Shown piece by piece: positions 7,225-15,944 of a stretch of 37,732 nt of DNA. The first letter of the stretch is position 1; the number at the start of each line of letters is the position of its first letter. The notes below the pieces were generated by a model. It did no database searches and was not told where the DNA came from. It worked only from the letters and a program-made list of their open reading frames with translations. Both the position numbers and the translations under genes were made by a program. Location: NCBI GenBank assembly GCA_015057755.1, contig SVDR01000016.1:1-37732 (forward strand), written 5' to 3'. This DNA is from Lachnoclostridium sp. Its GTDB lineage: Bacteria > Bacillota_A > Clostridia > Lachnospirales > Lachnospiraceae.

Positions 7225-7898
7225 TCGTCTACCTCAAATTTATATCCCATGCCCCAAATAGTCTTGATCATATCACCTTTGGAGCCGAGTTTGCTTCTCA
7301 GCTTTTTCACGTGAGTGTCGATGGTGCGGGCATCTCCAAAATAATCGTAATTCCAAACGTTGTTGAGAATTTTTTCTCTTGAGAGCGCCATTCCCTGATT
7401 TTCTAAAAAGTATGTCAGAAGTTCAAATTCTTTGTTGCTCAGCTCCACTGGTTTTCCATCTGCAAACACTTCATGGGCATCTTTGTCTACACGGATTCCC
7501 GCTGTCTCCAGCATTTCTCCTGTCGTTGTTGACTTTCTCCGGAGAATGGCTTCAATACGAGCCACCAGGATCTTGGGACTAAACGGCTTGGAAATGTATT
7601 CATCTACGCCAAGTTCAAAACCAAGAAGCTCATCTCGTTCATCGGAACGAGCCGTCAGCATCACGATCGGAACTTGGGAATACTGACGAATGGTCTTGCA
7701 GACCTCGTAGCCGTCCATCTTTGGCATCATGATATCCAGAATGATCAGATCGATCTCTTTATCTTTAAAAAACGTATCCACGGCCTGCTCACCGTCTGCC
7801 GCTTCCAGAACACTATATCCTTTAATCAAAAGAAAGTCTTTGACCAGTTTGCGCATACGCGCTTCGTCATCAACCACCAGAATCTTTCTTGTATCCAT
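7221..7898 (-). CDS. OmpR/PhoB-family response regulator
   Basis: A 225-residue regulator. The receiver domain has the acidic pair in LVVDDE, the phospho-acceptor Asp at residue 55 (LIILDIMMPK), the TA switch in MLTARSD and the Lys in YISKPF. The C-terminal winged helix has typical OmpR-family features (NKEFELLTYFLEN, then RTIDTHVKKLRSKLG). An upstream in-frame ATG at 8012 would add 38 unrelated residues. I chose ATG 7898 because GAGGTGAG lies just before it and it matches the usual N-terminus. The gene precedes and overlaps the kinase gene, and probably controls itself through direct repeats in its promoter. Confidence 0.93.
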   Translation of the reverse strand: MDTRKILVVDDEARMRKLVKDFLLIKGYSVLEAADGEQAVDTFFKDKEIDLIILDIMMPKMDGYEVCKTIRQYSQVPIVMLTARSDERDELLGFELGVDEYISKPFSPKILVARIEAILRRKSTTTGEMLETAGIRVDKDAHEVFADGKPVELSNKEFELLTYFLENQGMALSREKILNNVWNYDYFGDARTIDTHVKKLRSKLGSKGDMIKTIWGMGYKFEVDE

Positions 7899-7941
7899 TT
7901 GCTCACCTCGCTGTTCTTTAGTTTGGCTTGTTTCTAGGTTT

Positions 7942-7992
7942 ATCATAGCAAAGGCACCTGTAAAATTCCACAAGTTCACGAAAGTTTCACAA
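7942..7992 (-). promoter_or_regulatory. Probable promoter and direct-repeat operator of the two-component genes
   Basis: A -10 (TATGAT on the minus strand, 7942-7947) has no good -35. Instead, three TTCAC-like units follow one another on the plus strand (TTCCACAAG, TTCACGAAAG, TTTCACAAAA; 7966-7992). Tandem half-sites at roughly 10-base spacing over the -35 region are the usual binding pattern of OmpR/PhoB regulators. Autoregulation is inferred. The last repeat overlaps the T tail of the aspS terminator. Confidence 0.45.
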
Positions 7993-8026
7993 AAATACCG
8001 CCCAATGCACATCGCACGGGCGGTAT
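7991..8026 (-). terminator. Terminator of the rel-aspS operon
   Basis: ATACCGCCC (7995-8003) pairs with GGGCGGTAT (8018-8026). On the minus strand the stem is followed by TTTTT. It lies 22 bases after the aspS stop codon. Confidence 0.85.
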
Positions 8027-8047
8027 CTCTTATTTTACAATTTTAAA

Positions 8048-9841
8048 TTATTCTTCCTCTTTGATCGCAATAGCAATTCCAAGCTCGTCAAGCTGTTTCT
8101 GGTCTACTACGTTCGGAGCTTCCATCATCAGACAGGAAGCATCTTTTACCTTCGGGAATGCGATTACGTCACGGATGCTGTCTGCACCTACCATTAACAT
8201 GATCACACGGTCGAGACCATAGGCAAGACCTGCGTGCGGCGGAACACCATACTTGAATGCTTCAAGAAGGAAACCGAACTGAGAATTTGCGCTTTCCTCT
8301 GTAAAGCCAAGTTTCTCGAACATCTTCGCCTGGATATCAGCCTGGTGGATACGAACGGAACCACCACCGATCTCTGTACCGTTCAGTACAATATCGTATG
8401 CTTTCGCACGAACTGCACCCGGATCGGAATCAAGGAGATGTAAATCCTCGTCCATCGGGGATGTGAATGGGTGATGAACTGCCACGTAGCGGTTCTCTTC
8501 CTCATCGTACTCAAAGAGCGGGAACTCTGTTACCCAAAGGAACTTAAATACATCCTTCTTGAGAAGATCCTGCTGTCTTGCGAGTTCAAGACGAAGGTTG
8601 CCAAGTACGTCAAATACAACTTTATTCTTATCTGCTGCGAAAAGAAGGAGGTCGCCCTTCTTACCGTCCATAGCTTCTACGATCGCATCCAGCTCTTCCG
8701 GCTTCATGAACTTGCTGAAGGAGCATTTGTATGTGCCGTCTTCGTTAATTGCAAGGTAAGCAAGACCTTTCGCACCGAAGCCCTTTGCATACTCTACGAG
8801 TGCGTCAATTTTCTTTCTCGGCATTGCGCCCTGACCTTCTGCGTTGATACCGCGAACGGAACCGCCATTTTCAAGAGCGCCTTTGAATACTACGAATTCA
8901 CAGTCTTTTACTACGTCAGAGATGTTCTGCAGCTCCATACCAAAACGTGTATCCGGCTTATCGGAACCGTAACGGTCCATAGCCTCACGGTATGTCATTC
9001 TCTGGATCGGAAGTTCTACATCGATACCATTGATCTCTTTGAAAATCTTCTGAAGCATTCTCTCATTTACGTCTAATACATCGTCAACATCCACGTAAGA
9101 AAGCTCCATGTCGATCTGTGTGAACTCCGGCTGACGGTCAGCACGAAGGTCCTCATCACGGTAACATCTTGCGATCTGGAAATAACGGTCGAAACCAGAG
9201 CACATTAAGAGCTGCTTTAATGTCTGCGGAGACTGCGGCAGCGCATAGAAGTTGCCCGGGTGAACACGGCTCGGTACAAGATAGTCTCTTGCGCCTTCCG
9301 GTGTACTCTTAATTAATGTCGGTGTCTCGATCTCTAAGAATCCTTCATCAGCAAGGAACTGGCGCACCATAGTTGCAACACGGCTTCTTACCACGAAGTT
9401 CTTCTGGAGATCCGGACGACGAAGGTCGAGATAACGGTATTTTAAACGAAGTTCTTCTTTTGTCTTGGAGTTCTCCTCGATCGGGAACGGCGGAACTTCG
9501 GACTCGGAGAGGATACGTAAGGATTTTGCACGTACCTCGATCGTACCTGTCTTTAAGTTCTGGTTTGCAGCGCCGGAACGCTTCTCGATCACACCTGTTA
9601 CAGCGATAGAGAATTCACCTCTTAATTTTTCTGCTTTTGCGAAGTCTTCACTTCCACAGTCGCTTTCCTCGAAAATGATCTGAATCAGGCCGGAACGGTC
9701 ACGAAGATCTGTAAAGATGATACCGCCTTTATTTCTGCTCTTCTGAACCCAGCCCATTAATGTCAGTTCCTGGCCAATGTTAGCCTCAGTCACTTCTGCA
9801 CAGCGACAGGAACGTTTTAAGCCTTTCATAGATTCTGCCAT
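8048..9841 (-). CDS. aspS: Aspartyl-tRNA synthetase
   Basis: A class II aminoacyl-tRNA synthetase of 597 residues, the usual bacterial length. It has an N-terminal OB-fold anticodon-binding domain (MGWVQKSRNKGGIIFTDLRDRSG), motif 2 in FQIARCYRDEDLRADRQPEFTQIDME, a bacterial GAD insertion, and motif 3 in HAGLAYGLDRVIMLM. The start at 9841 is supported by GGAG nine bases upstream. It is the last gene of the rel operon, 50 bases after hisS, followed by a strong terminator. Whether it charges tRNA-Asp only or also tRNA-Asn cannot be decided here. Confidence 0.97.
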   Translation of the reverse strand: MAESMKGLKRSCRCAEVTEANIGQELTLMGWVQKSRNKGGIIFTDLRDRSGLIQIIFEESDCGSEDFAKAEKLRGEFSIAVTGVIEKRSGAANQNLKTGTIEVRAKSLRILSESEVPPFPIEENSKTKEELRLKYRYLDLRRPDLQKNFVVRSRVATMVRQFLADEGFLEIETPTLIKSTPEGARDYLVPSRVHPGNFYALPQSPQTLKQLLMCSGFDRYFQIARCYRDEDLRADRQPEFTQIDMELSYVDVDDVLDVNERMLQKIFKEINGIDVELPIQRMTYREAMDRYGSDKPDTRFGMELQNISDVVKDCEFVVFKGALENGGSVRGINAEGQGAMPRKKIDALVEYAKGFGAKGLAYLAINEDGTYKCSFSKFMKPEELDAIVEAMDGKKGDLLLFAADKNKVVFDVLGNLRLELARQQDLLKKDVFKFLWVTEFPLFEYDEEENRYVAVHHPFTSPMDEDLHLLDSDPGAVRAKAYDIVLNGTEIGGGSVRIHQADIQAKMFEKLGFTEESANSQFGFLLEAFKYGVPPHAGLAYGLDRVIMLMVGADSIRDVIAFPKVKDASCLMMEAPNVVDQKQLDELGIAIAIKEEE

Positions 9842-9891
9842 AGTTATTTCTCCATTCTGCCGTCCACACCGGACAGCTTGTAGTCAAGTCT

Positions 9892-11157
9892 TTACTGTTT
9901 TAACGCTTCTTTATAGAACTCTTTAAACTCTGTGTAACCTTCTTTTGTCAGCTGATCTTTCTGGAACTTTTTGTTCTTATTCATCTGTGCAAGAAGGATG
10001 GTTTTTCCATTCTTTCTCTCTTCCATTGCTTCTTTCATAATAGAAGAAAGTCTTTCCATGCCCATGCCTTTTTCGAAGAGCCAAGCTTCTTTTGCATTGA
10101 CAGCCGGTACAGTAAAACCTGCATCCATAAGGATGGTTACGATACGCTCAAAGCCGATGGAAAATCCACAAGCCGGAGTGTCCATACCTGTAAATTTACC
10201 GATCATCTTGTCGTAACGTCCGCCGCCTGCTACGGAACCGCCGAAGCCTTCCATGGAAACTTCGAAGATCGTGCCTGTGTAATAGCCCATACCGCGAACC
10301 AGTGTCGGGTCAAAGCTCAGTGCGAAATCGCCTGTGGAAACTGCTGCCACAGTCTCAAGAATCTCTGCCAGATTCTCTGCAGCGCCCGGTTCAAGAACGC
10401 CCTCAAGGATCTCGCCCATCTTACGCACACCGCTGGCATCGTTGACTACCTGACCCATCAGGTCTAAATATTTGTCAGCTGTCTCTTCGGAATAGCCATT
10501 TTCCATTAACTCTTTCTTAACGCCCTCGACACCGATCTTGTCCATCTTATCAACTGTGATAAATACTTTCTCGATGTCATCCTCCGGGAATCCGCTGTAT
10601 ACAGCCATCGCACGAAGGATCTTACGGTCATTCACACGAACTTCGAACTTATTGTCCGGGCAGATCTTGGAGAGAGCTGTTGTTGTCGCAAGGATCAGCT
10701 CGATCTCTGCCTGATTGGTTGCATCGCCCAGAATATCGATATCACACTGAACGAACTGTCTGAAACGTCCCTTCTGCGGACGGTCTGCACGCCATACGCT
10801 GCCAACCTGAAGTGCCTTGAACGGTGCAGACAGGTTCGCATTGTTGTTGGAATAATATCTCGCAAGCGGAAGTGTCAGGTCATAACGAAGACCGCTGTCT
10901 GTGAGATCATTCTCAGTCTCTGCTGTTTCCAGATTTAATTTCTCGCCGCGCTTTAATACCTTGAAGATCAGCTTCTCATTATCACCGCCCTGTTTGCTCA
11001 GGAGGTTTTCGATGTGCTCTACGCACGGAGTCTCGATGGAAGAATAACCGAAGCTGCGGTAAGTCTCCTTGATCTGACCAAGAACGTAGTCACGGATCTG
11101 CATCTCTGCAGGCAGAATATCTTTCATGCCGGTAACCGGCTTTTTCTTTAATGCCAT
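9892..11157 (-). CDS. hisS: Histidyl-tRNA synthetase
   Basis: A class II synthetase of 421 residues. It has the N-terminal GMKDILP motif, motif 2 with LRYDLTLPLARYYSNN and the RADRPQKGRFRQFVQCDIDILG segment, and the histidine-binding loop as VRGMGYYTGTIFEV. Motif 3 is ACGFSIGFERI. The C-terminal anticodon domain (KTILLAQMNKNKKFQ...) is short compared with the classical enzyme and ends close to KEALKQ. The start is supported by AGAGGAC upstream. It sits between hemZ (42-base gap) and aspS; hisS-aspS adjacency is widespread in Firmicutes. Confidence 0.96.
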   Translation of the reverse strand: MALKKKPVTGMKDILPAEMQIRDYVLGQIKETYRSFGYSSIETPCVEHIENLLSKQGGDNEKLIFKVLKRGEKLNLETAETENDLTDSGLRYDLTLPLARYYSNNNANLSAPFKALQVGSVWRADRPQKGRFRQFVQCDIDILGDATNQAEIELILATTTALSKICPDNKFEVRVNDRKILRAMAVYSGFPEDDIEKVFITVDKMDKIGVEGVKKELMENGYSEETADKYLDLMGQVVNDASGVRKMGEILEGVLEPGAAENLAEILETVAAVSTGDFALSFDPTLVRGMGYYTGTIFEVSMEGFGGSVAGGGRYDKMIGKFTGMDTPACGFSIGFERIVTILMDAGFTVPAVNAKEAWLFEKGMGMERLSSIMKEAMEERKNGKTILLAQMNKNKKFQKDQLTKEGYTEFKEFYKEALKQ

Positions 11158-11199
11158 AGTGTTAGTCCTCTATTTCATAAAATTTAACTGTATATTACT

Positions 11200-12651
11200 T
11201 TAGTATACAAGGTCGAGCTTTTCAAGCATTTTTTCTTTTCTCTCGATCATTTCATCGATTCTCTCGATATACTGAGCAACATCTTTTACATTTTCCACAC
11301 GTTCCAGACGATTTTCCTTCGGGAATACGACCTTCGTTGTGGTTCCAGCGCCGCAGGCCACGATGGTCTGTTTCTCCTCCATGATCAGAATGTTGTAGAT
11401 ACACTCTTTTCCAGGAGCCGCATAGCCTACATTTTCGAAGTTGCCCGCCATATTTTTCTGACGGTACAGATAATACGGAACCAGTCCCATACCGCGGGAA
11501 TACTCGGCTGTCACATCGATCATCTCCTGCGTATTTTCCATCTTGAGGTTCGCATATTTTTCTTTGAACATGTTGAACTTCGCTGCACGCTTGATTGCAA
11601 GGGAATGAACAGTCACGCTGTCCGGAGCCAGAGCTTTTACTTCTTCCATAGTCTGGCGGACATCGTCAAGGTTCTCCTCCGGAAGTCCGATGATCAGGTC
11701 CATGTTGATGTTGTCAAATCCAAGCTCGCGGGCCAGTTTAAACTGCTCTTTCACATGTTCTACCGTATGGAGACGTCCGATGATGTCCAGAGTTGCCTGC
11801 TTCATAGTCTGCGGATTGATGGAAATTCTGGTAATTCCATGGGCACGCAGAGTGCGAAGCTTATCCTCCGTAATGCTGTCCGGACGACCTGCCTCTACCG
11901 TGTATTCTTTCACTGTGGAAAGGTCGAAGGTATTTTCAATCTTTGTAAGAAGCTGGTCCAGTTCGTCTGCACTGAGGGAAGTCGGAGTTCCGCCACCGAA
12001 ATAAACGGTATCCAGGGTGCGGCCCTTCATCTTCTGCGCCACATACTCCAGCTCTTTAAACAATGCTTCTAAATATAAATGTACTTTTCCCTTCCAGAGT
12101 CCGATCGGATAGGAAGTGAATGAACAATATGCACAAGTGGTCGGGCAGAACGGAATGCCCACATAGAGGCTGTAGCCATTTTCATAATCCACATGGGACA
12201 GCAGCTCCTTTTCACAGGCTGCGATCTCCACGCTGAGGTCAATCTTTTCTTCACTTGTAAGGTAAGTCTCGCGCATGAAGTCTTTGATATCGTCTTCCTT
12301 CCAGCCTTCGTCCAGTCTTGTAAGAGCGATCTTGGTCGGGCGGATACCGGTCAGAGTTCCCCACGGAAGCTCTTTTCCTGTACGCTCGGAGCACAAATGG
12401 TAAAGCTCTTTTTTAATCATTGTCTTCGCAGCAAGACGGTTCTTATAATCCAGCGGGAATGTCGTTTCCGCCTGAATCTCTCCATCGTCGATCATCTTCA
12501 AAGTAAAGGTGTCTCCGGAGTAGATTCCTTCTATATAAAATGTTACATCGTCCTGCTTTTCATGAGCAAATGTCTCACCCGGATAAAATGCCATCAAAAG
12601 CTCACGGATGTCCTGCTCATAAGAATTATCATTCAGTAAAATTCCAATCAT
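11200..12651 (-). CDS. hemZ: Coproporphyrinogen dehydrogenase-like radical SAM protein
   Basis: A 483-residue radical SAM protein of the HemN/HemZ group. Residues 1-150 are the HemZ-type N-terminal region ending near the GTLTGIRPTK motif. The Cx3Cx2C iron-sulfur motif follows (FCPTTCAYCSF), with the glycine-rich SAM-binding segment YFGGGTPTSL and downstream SINPQTM and NMDLIIGLPEE. This is the usual annotation for this operon position in Clostridia. True coproporphyrinogen oxidation is not certain, since many HemN-like proteins have other roles. It starts four bases after the hydrolase stop codon, with GAGG inside the upstream gene. Confidence 0.88.
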   Translation of the reverse strand: MIGILLNDNSYEQDIRELLMAFYPGETFAHEKQDDVTFYIEGIYSGDTFTLKMIDDGEIQAETTFPLDYKNRLAAKTMIKKELYHLCSERTGKELPWGTLTGIRPTKIALTRLDEGWKEDDIKDFMRETYLTSEEKIDLSVEIAACEKELLSHVDYENGYSLYVGIPFCPTTCAYCSFTSYPIGLWKGKVHLYLEALFKELEYVAQKMKGRTLDTVYFGGGTPTSLSADELDQLLTKIENTFDLSTVKEYTVEAGRPDSITEDKLRTLRAHGITRISINPQTMKQATLDIIGRLHTVEHVKEQFKLARELGFDNINMDLIIGLPEENLDDVRQTMEEVKALAPDSVTVHSLAIKRAAKFNMFKEKYANLKMENTQEMIDVTAEYSRGMGLVPYYLYRQKNMAGNFENVGYAAPGKECIYNILIMEEKQTIVACGAGTTTKVVFPKENRLERVENVKDVAQYIERIDEMIERKEKMLEKLDLVY

Positions 12652-12654
12652 GGT

Positions 12655-13293
12655 TTAATACCTCGCAAGCGGGTTATATTTCTTTTCATGTCCGATGGTA
12701 GTCGGTCCCATATGACCCGGATACACCATCGTTTCTTCCGGAAGTGTCGTCAGAAGTTTCTTTACGGAAGCCAGCATATCCTGACCGCTTCCGGTCGGGA
12801 AATCGATTCGTCCGTAGGACATCTGAAACAGTGTGTCTCCGGAGAACAGTACTTCTTCGTCTGCAATGTAATAACAGCAGGAGCCACATGTATGTCCCGG
12901 TGTCAGCAGCATCTTCCAGCGGAATCCGATCAGTTCAAACTCCTCATCATTTACCAGCGTCACATCCGGTGTCAGAGAATACGGTTTTCTGTACCATTTG
13001 GTCATAAGGTTTTTCTGACCGTCCTGTAATACTTCCACTTCTTTCACAGAAGAGTAGATCTTCAGTCCCCATTCCTCTCTCAACGGCTCCGCTGCCATAA
13101 TATGGTCAAAATGACCGTGAGTCAGCAGAACAGCCTCCGGTTTCACTCCAAACTCTGCACACTTTTTGCTGATCTCCTTGGGATTGTCACCCGGATCTAC
13201 GATCACGGCTTCTTTTGTTTCTTCATTATATATAATGTAGCAGTTGGTCTCTACCATTCCCACGACCAACTGTTTCACTCGAATCTTGCTCAT
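12655..13293 (-). CDS. MBL-fold hydrolase, glyoxalase II-like
   Basis: A 212-residue metallo-beta-lactamase-fold protein. The metal-binding motif is THGHFDH, with the further ligands in TPGHTCGS, FSGDTLF and VYPGHMGPTT. It resembles the short YcbL-type glyoxalase II relatives that lack the C-terminal helical domain; the substrate is unknown. An in-frame ATG at 13380 would add 29 residues. I prefer ATG 13293: GAAAGGAA precedes it, the protein then begins MSKIRVKQLVVG as expected, and the extension would read through the rel terminator hairpin. It is the second gene of the rel operon and overlaps hemZ's ribosome binding site. Confidence 0.9.
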   Translation of the reverse strand: MSKIRVKQLVVGMVETNCYIIYNEETKEAVIVDPGDNPKEISKKCAEFGVKPEAVLLTHGHFDHIMAAEPLREEWGLKIYSSVKEVEVLQDGQKNLMTKWYRKPYSLTPDVTLVNDEEFELIGFRWKMLLTPGHTCGSCCYYIADEEVLFSGDTLFQMSYGRIDFPTGSGQDMLASVKKLLTTLPEETMVYPGHMGPTTIGHEKKYNPLARY

Positions 13294-13320
13294 CGCATTT
13301 CCTTTCGTATGCCTCTGGGC

Positions 13321-13362
13321 TAAGTAAAAGAGCCCGCCCAACCTTACACGGCAGGCAGGCTC
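13321..13362 (-). terminator. Intra-operon terminator or attenuator between rel and the MBL gene
   Basis: A 10-bp GC-rich stem (13330-13339 with 13353-13362) is followed on the minus strand by TTTTACTTA. It lies just after the rel stop codon and before the next gene's ribosome binding site. It may reduce read-through from rel into the downstream genes; no separate promoter for those genes is obvious. Confidence 0.65.
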
Positions 13363-13383
13363 CCTGTCTATCTCCAACATCTA

Positions 13384-15669
13384 TTAACCTGTCGTTCTTT
13401 CAATATTCAGAACACCTTCTACCTGACGAAGTTTGGACATCAGGTAATTCAGTTCTTCAACACCGTGAGTATCGAAGCTGACAATGATCGTGGTTCGGTC
13501 TCCCTGCTTGTTGATCCTTGCATTGACACTCTTAATGTCGATCTGACGCTCTGTAAATACTCTTGTCACATCCATCAGAACACCGGTACGGTTGTTTGCA
13601 AAAACAGAAAGCTCTGCAGAATAAGTCGCATCCTTCTGGTCCGCAATATCTTCCTGCCACTCTGCATCGATCAGACGGCTTCTCTCGATCTCCGGAAGGT
13701 TCATCACATTGACACAGTCTGTACGGTGGATGGTAATACCGCGTCCTCTTGTCACGTAACCGACGATCTCATCACCCGGAACCGGACTGCAGCACTTGGA
13801 GAATCGAACTGCCAGATCGTGAATACCCTTTACCACGATACCGCTCTGGGACTTCGCCTGGGTCGGAGCCTGGGATACACGGTTCGGATCGTTCAGTGTC
13901 TCAAGAAGTGTTGCATCCGTCATCTCTCGCTGCAGCTTCTTCTCATGGGCATCGAGCAGCTTGTTGATGACCTGACCTTCTTTGATCGCGCCATGTCCGA
14001 TGGAAGCAAGGAGGGCATCCCACTCCTGATATGCAAAACGTTTCAGAACTTTTTCCACATACTCCGGTTTGTTGATCGTTGAAAAATCAATTCCCTTCGC
14101 TTTGCAGTAACGATCCAGCATTTCCTTACCGCGCTGGATATTGTCTGCTTTAAACTCCTGTTTGAACCATGCATTGATCTTGTTCTTCGCCTGGCTGCTC
14201 TTTACGATCTTCAGCCAGTCACGGCTCGGACCCTTGGAGTTCTGGGAAGTCATGATCTCGATACGGTCACCGTTCTGGAGGACATAATCGATATTAACAA
14301 GCTTTCCGTTGACACGGGCACCAACCATCTTATTGCCGACTGCAGAATGGATGGCATATGCGAAGTCGATCGGTGTAGAACCGCTCGGAAGGGCTTTTAC
14401 GTCGCCGCTCGGTGTAAAGCAGTACACGCTGTCGCCAAACATATCCAGGTCATTTTTGACCATGCCCATAAATTCTTTATTGTCCGAGTTATCCTGCTGC
14501 CACTCTAAGATCTCTCTCAGCCAGCTGAGCTTCTTCGCCTCTGCACCCGCAGCTGCCTCTCCGCTTCCGCTCTCTTTGTATTTCCAGTGCGCCGCGATAC
14601 CGAATTCCGCTGTACGATGCATTTCGTACGTACGGATCTGGATCTCAAACGGCTGACCATTCTTACCGATCAGAGTCGTATGGAGAGACTGGTACATATT
14701 CGGCTTAGGCATAGCGATATAATCCTTGAAACGACCCGGGATCGGGGTATACATCTCATGGATCACACCAAGAGCCGCATAACAGTCTTTCACGCTGTCC
14801 ACGATGATGCGGACTGCAAAAATATCATAAATCTGGTCCAGCGTTTTATTCTGCTTGACCATCTTCTTGTAAATACTGAAGAAATGTTTTACTCGGCCGC
14901 TGACCTCGCACTCGATCTCCGAGCTGGTCATCTGATTCTTGATGACTGCAATAATATCATTAATATAATCCTGACGCGCTTCGCTGGTCAGGGCAACTTT
15001 TTCTTCCAGATCCTTGAACACTTCCGGTTCTAAATAGCGGAGTGCCAGGTCATCCAGTTCAATCTTAATCTTAGAAATACCGAGACGATCAGCTAACGGT
15101 GCATAGATCTCGATGGTCTCTCTGGATTTCTCTTTCTGTTTCTCCGGCTTCATGTACTGCATCGTACGCATGTTGTGAAGACGGTCAGAAAGCTTGATCA
15201 AAATAACGCGGATATCCTTCGCCATGGCGAGGAACATCTTACGCAGGTTTTCCGCCTGCATCTCTACTTTATCCGCGGACCAGTTTAACTGTGTCAATTT
15301 GGTAACGCCGTCCACCAGGAGGGCAACTTCCTTACCAAACACTTCTGCCAGCTCTTCTTCTGTCATAACGGTATCTTCAACCACGTCATGGAGAATACCG
15401 GCAATAATCGACTCCTTATCCAACTCAAGCTCTGCCAGAATGATCGCTACGCAAAGCGGGTGAATGATATACGGCTCACCCGACTTTCTTTTCTGATCCT
15501 TATGAGCATCACGAGCAATGTGATATGCACGCTCTACCAAGTGCAGATCATCGGACGGATGGTATAATTTAATTTTTCTGATCAGTTCTTCATAAAGCTC
15601 TTCCGGGCTGGTAAAATCAGCCGGAGTATCCAGAACACGTTCAAATTTTTTCAATTTACTATTTTCCAT
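13384..15669 (-). CDS. relA: Bifunctional (p)ppGpp synthetase/hydrolase
   Basis: A 761-residue Rel protein that makes and degrades the stringent-response alarmones. The N-terminal HD hydrolase domain is intact (HPLCVAIILAELE, GILHDVVEDT with the HD pair, and RLHNMRTMQYM). The synthetase domain follows (KDYIAMPKPNMYQSLHT, then IQIRTYEMHRTAEFGIAAHWKYK). A TGS domain starts at VYCFTPSGDVKALPSGSTPIDFAYAIHS, and a C-terminal ACT domain ends the protein. Both activities look intact. The frame can be extended three codons to a GTG, but AAAAGGG abuts that codon and lies eight bases before ATG 15669, which I use. It has its own promoter upstream and heads the operon down to aspS. Confidence 0.96.
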   Translation of the reverse strand: MENSKLKKFERVLDTPADFTSPEELYEELIRKIKLYHPSDDLHLVERAYHIARDAHKDQKRKSGEPYIIHPLCVAIILAELELDKESIIAGILHDVVEDTVMTEEELAEVFGKEVALLVDGVTKLTQLNWSADKVEMQAENLRKMFLAMAKDIRVILIKLSDRLHNMRTMQYMKPEKQKEKSRETIEIYAPLADRLGISKIKIELDDLALRYLEPEVFKDLEEKVALTSEARQDYINDIIAVIKNQMTSSEIECEVSGRVKHFFSIYKKMVKQNKTLDQIYDIFAVRIIVDSVKDCYAALGVIHEMYTPIPGRFKDYIAMPKPNMYQSLHTTLIGKNGQPFEIQIRTYEMHRTAEFGIAAHWKYKESGSGEAAAGAEAKKLSWLREILEWQQDNSDNKEFMGMVKNDLDMFGDSVYCFTPSGDVKALPSGSTPIDFAYAIHSAVGNKMVGARVNGKLVNIDYVLQNGDRIEIMTSQNSKGPSRDWLKIVKSSQAKNKINAWFKQEFKADNIQRGKEMLDRYCKAKGIDFSTINKPEYVEKVLKRFAYQEWDALLASIGHGAIKEGQVINKLLDAHEKKLQREMTDATLLETLNDPNRVSQAPTQAKSQSGIVVKGIHDLAVRFSKCCSPVPGDEIVGYVTRGRGITIHRTDCVNVMNLPEIERSRLIDAEWQEDIADQKDATYSAELSVFANNRTGVLMDVTRVFTERQIDIKSVNARINKQGDRTTIIVSFDTHGVEELNYLMSKLRQVEGVLNIERTTG

Positions 15670-15718
15670 ATGATACACCCTTTTCAGAATGGATTTTGGG
15701 CCATTTTAATAATACTTA

Positions 15719-15747
15719 ATTATAGTTTTTTTTGTCGGAAAATGCAA
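15719..15747 (-). promoter_or_regulatory. rel operon promoter
   Basis: On the minus strand, TTGCAT (15742-15747) and TATAAT (15719-15724) are separated by 17 bases, with a run of eight A residues in the spacer. The untranslated leader would be about 40 bases. Confidence 0.7.
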
Positions 15748-15799
15748 CACTTTTCGCACTATTTTGACTTTTGGTATCTATCACATTTTTTCAAACTTT

Positions 15800-15813
15800 A
15801 ACTTTGTAAAGTT
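15800..15813. promoter_or_regulatory. Inverted repeat in the rel / amidohydrolase divergent region
   Basis: AACTTT-GT-AAAGTT is a perfect palindrome roughly midway between the two divergent genes. It might be an operator. The region 15748-15928 has no gene and no convincing plus-strand sigma-A promoter that I can point to. Confidence 0.3.
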
Positions 15814-15944
15814 GTTGTATTTTATCGCAATATATGATAAAACAGCTCTTGCAACGAATTCAAAACTTTATATTAATTCGTGAATGTTCAAAAAACTCTG
15901 CCACTCTTTGTGGTTTGTTTTTCGAGCGAAAGGAGTATTGACTT

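Noticed and set aside
8471..9076. 201-codon plus-strand frame antisense to aspS
   Set aside because: It lies wholly within aspS, which is conserved across its full length; the frame has no family resemblance.
9842..9891. T-box riboswitch before aspS or hisS
   Set aside because: The gaps upstream of aspS (50 bases) and hisS (42 bases) are far too short for a T-box leader, and no T-box sequence is seen before rel either.
13294..13380. Longer N-terminus of the MBL-fold hydrolase from 13380
   Set aside because: It would be read through the rel terminator hairpin and adds residues not seen in the family; ATG 13293 has a good ribosome binding site.
15670..15678. GTG start of rel at 15678
   Set aside because: The AAAAGGG ribosome binding site directly abuts this GTG; ATG 15669 has normal spacing.
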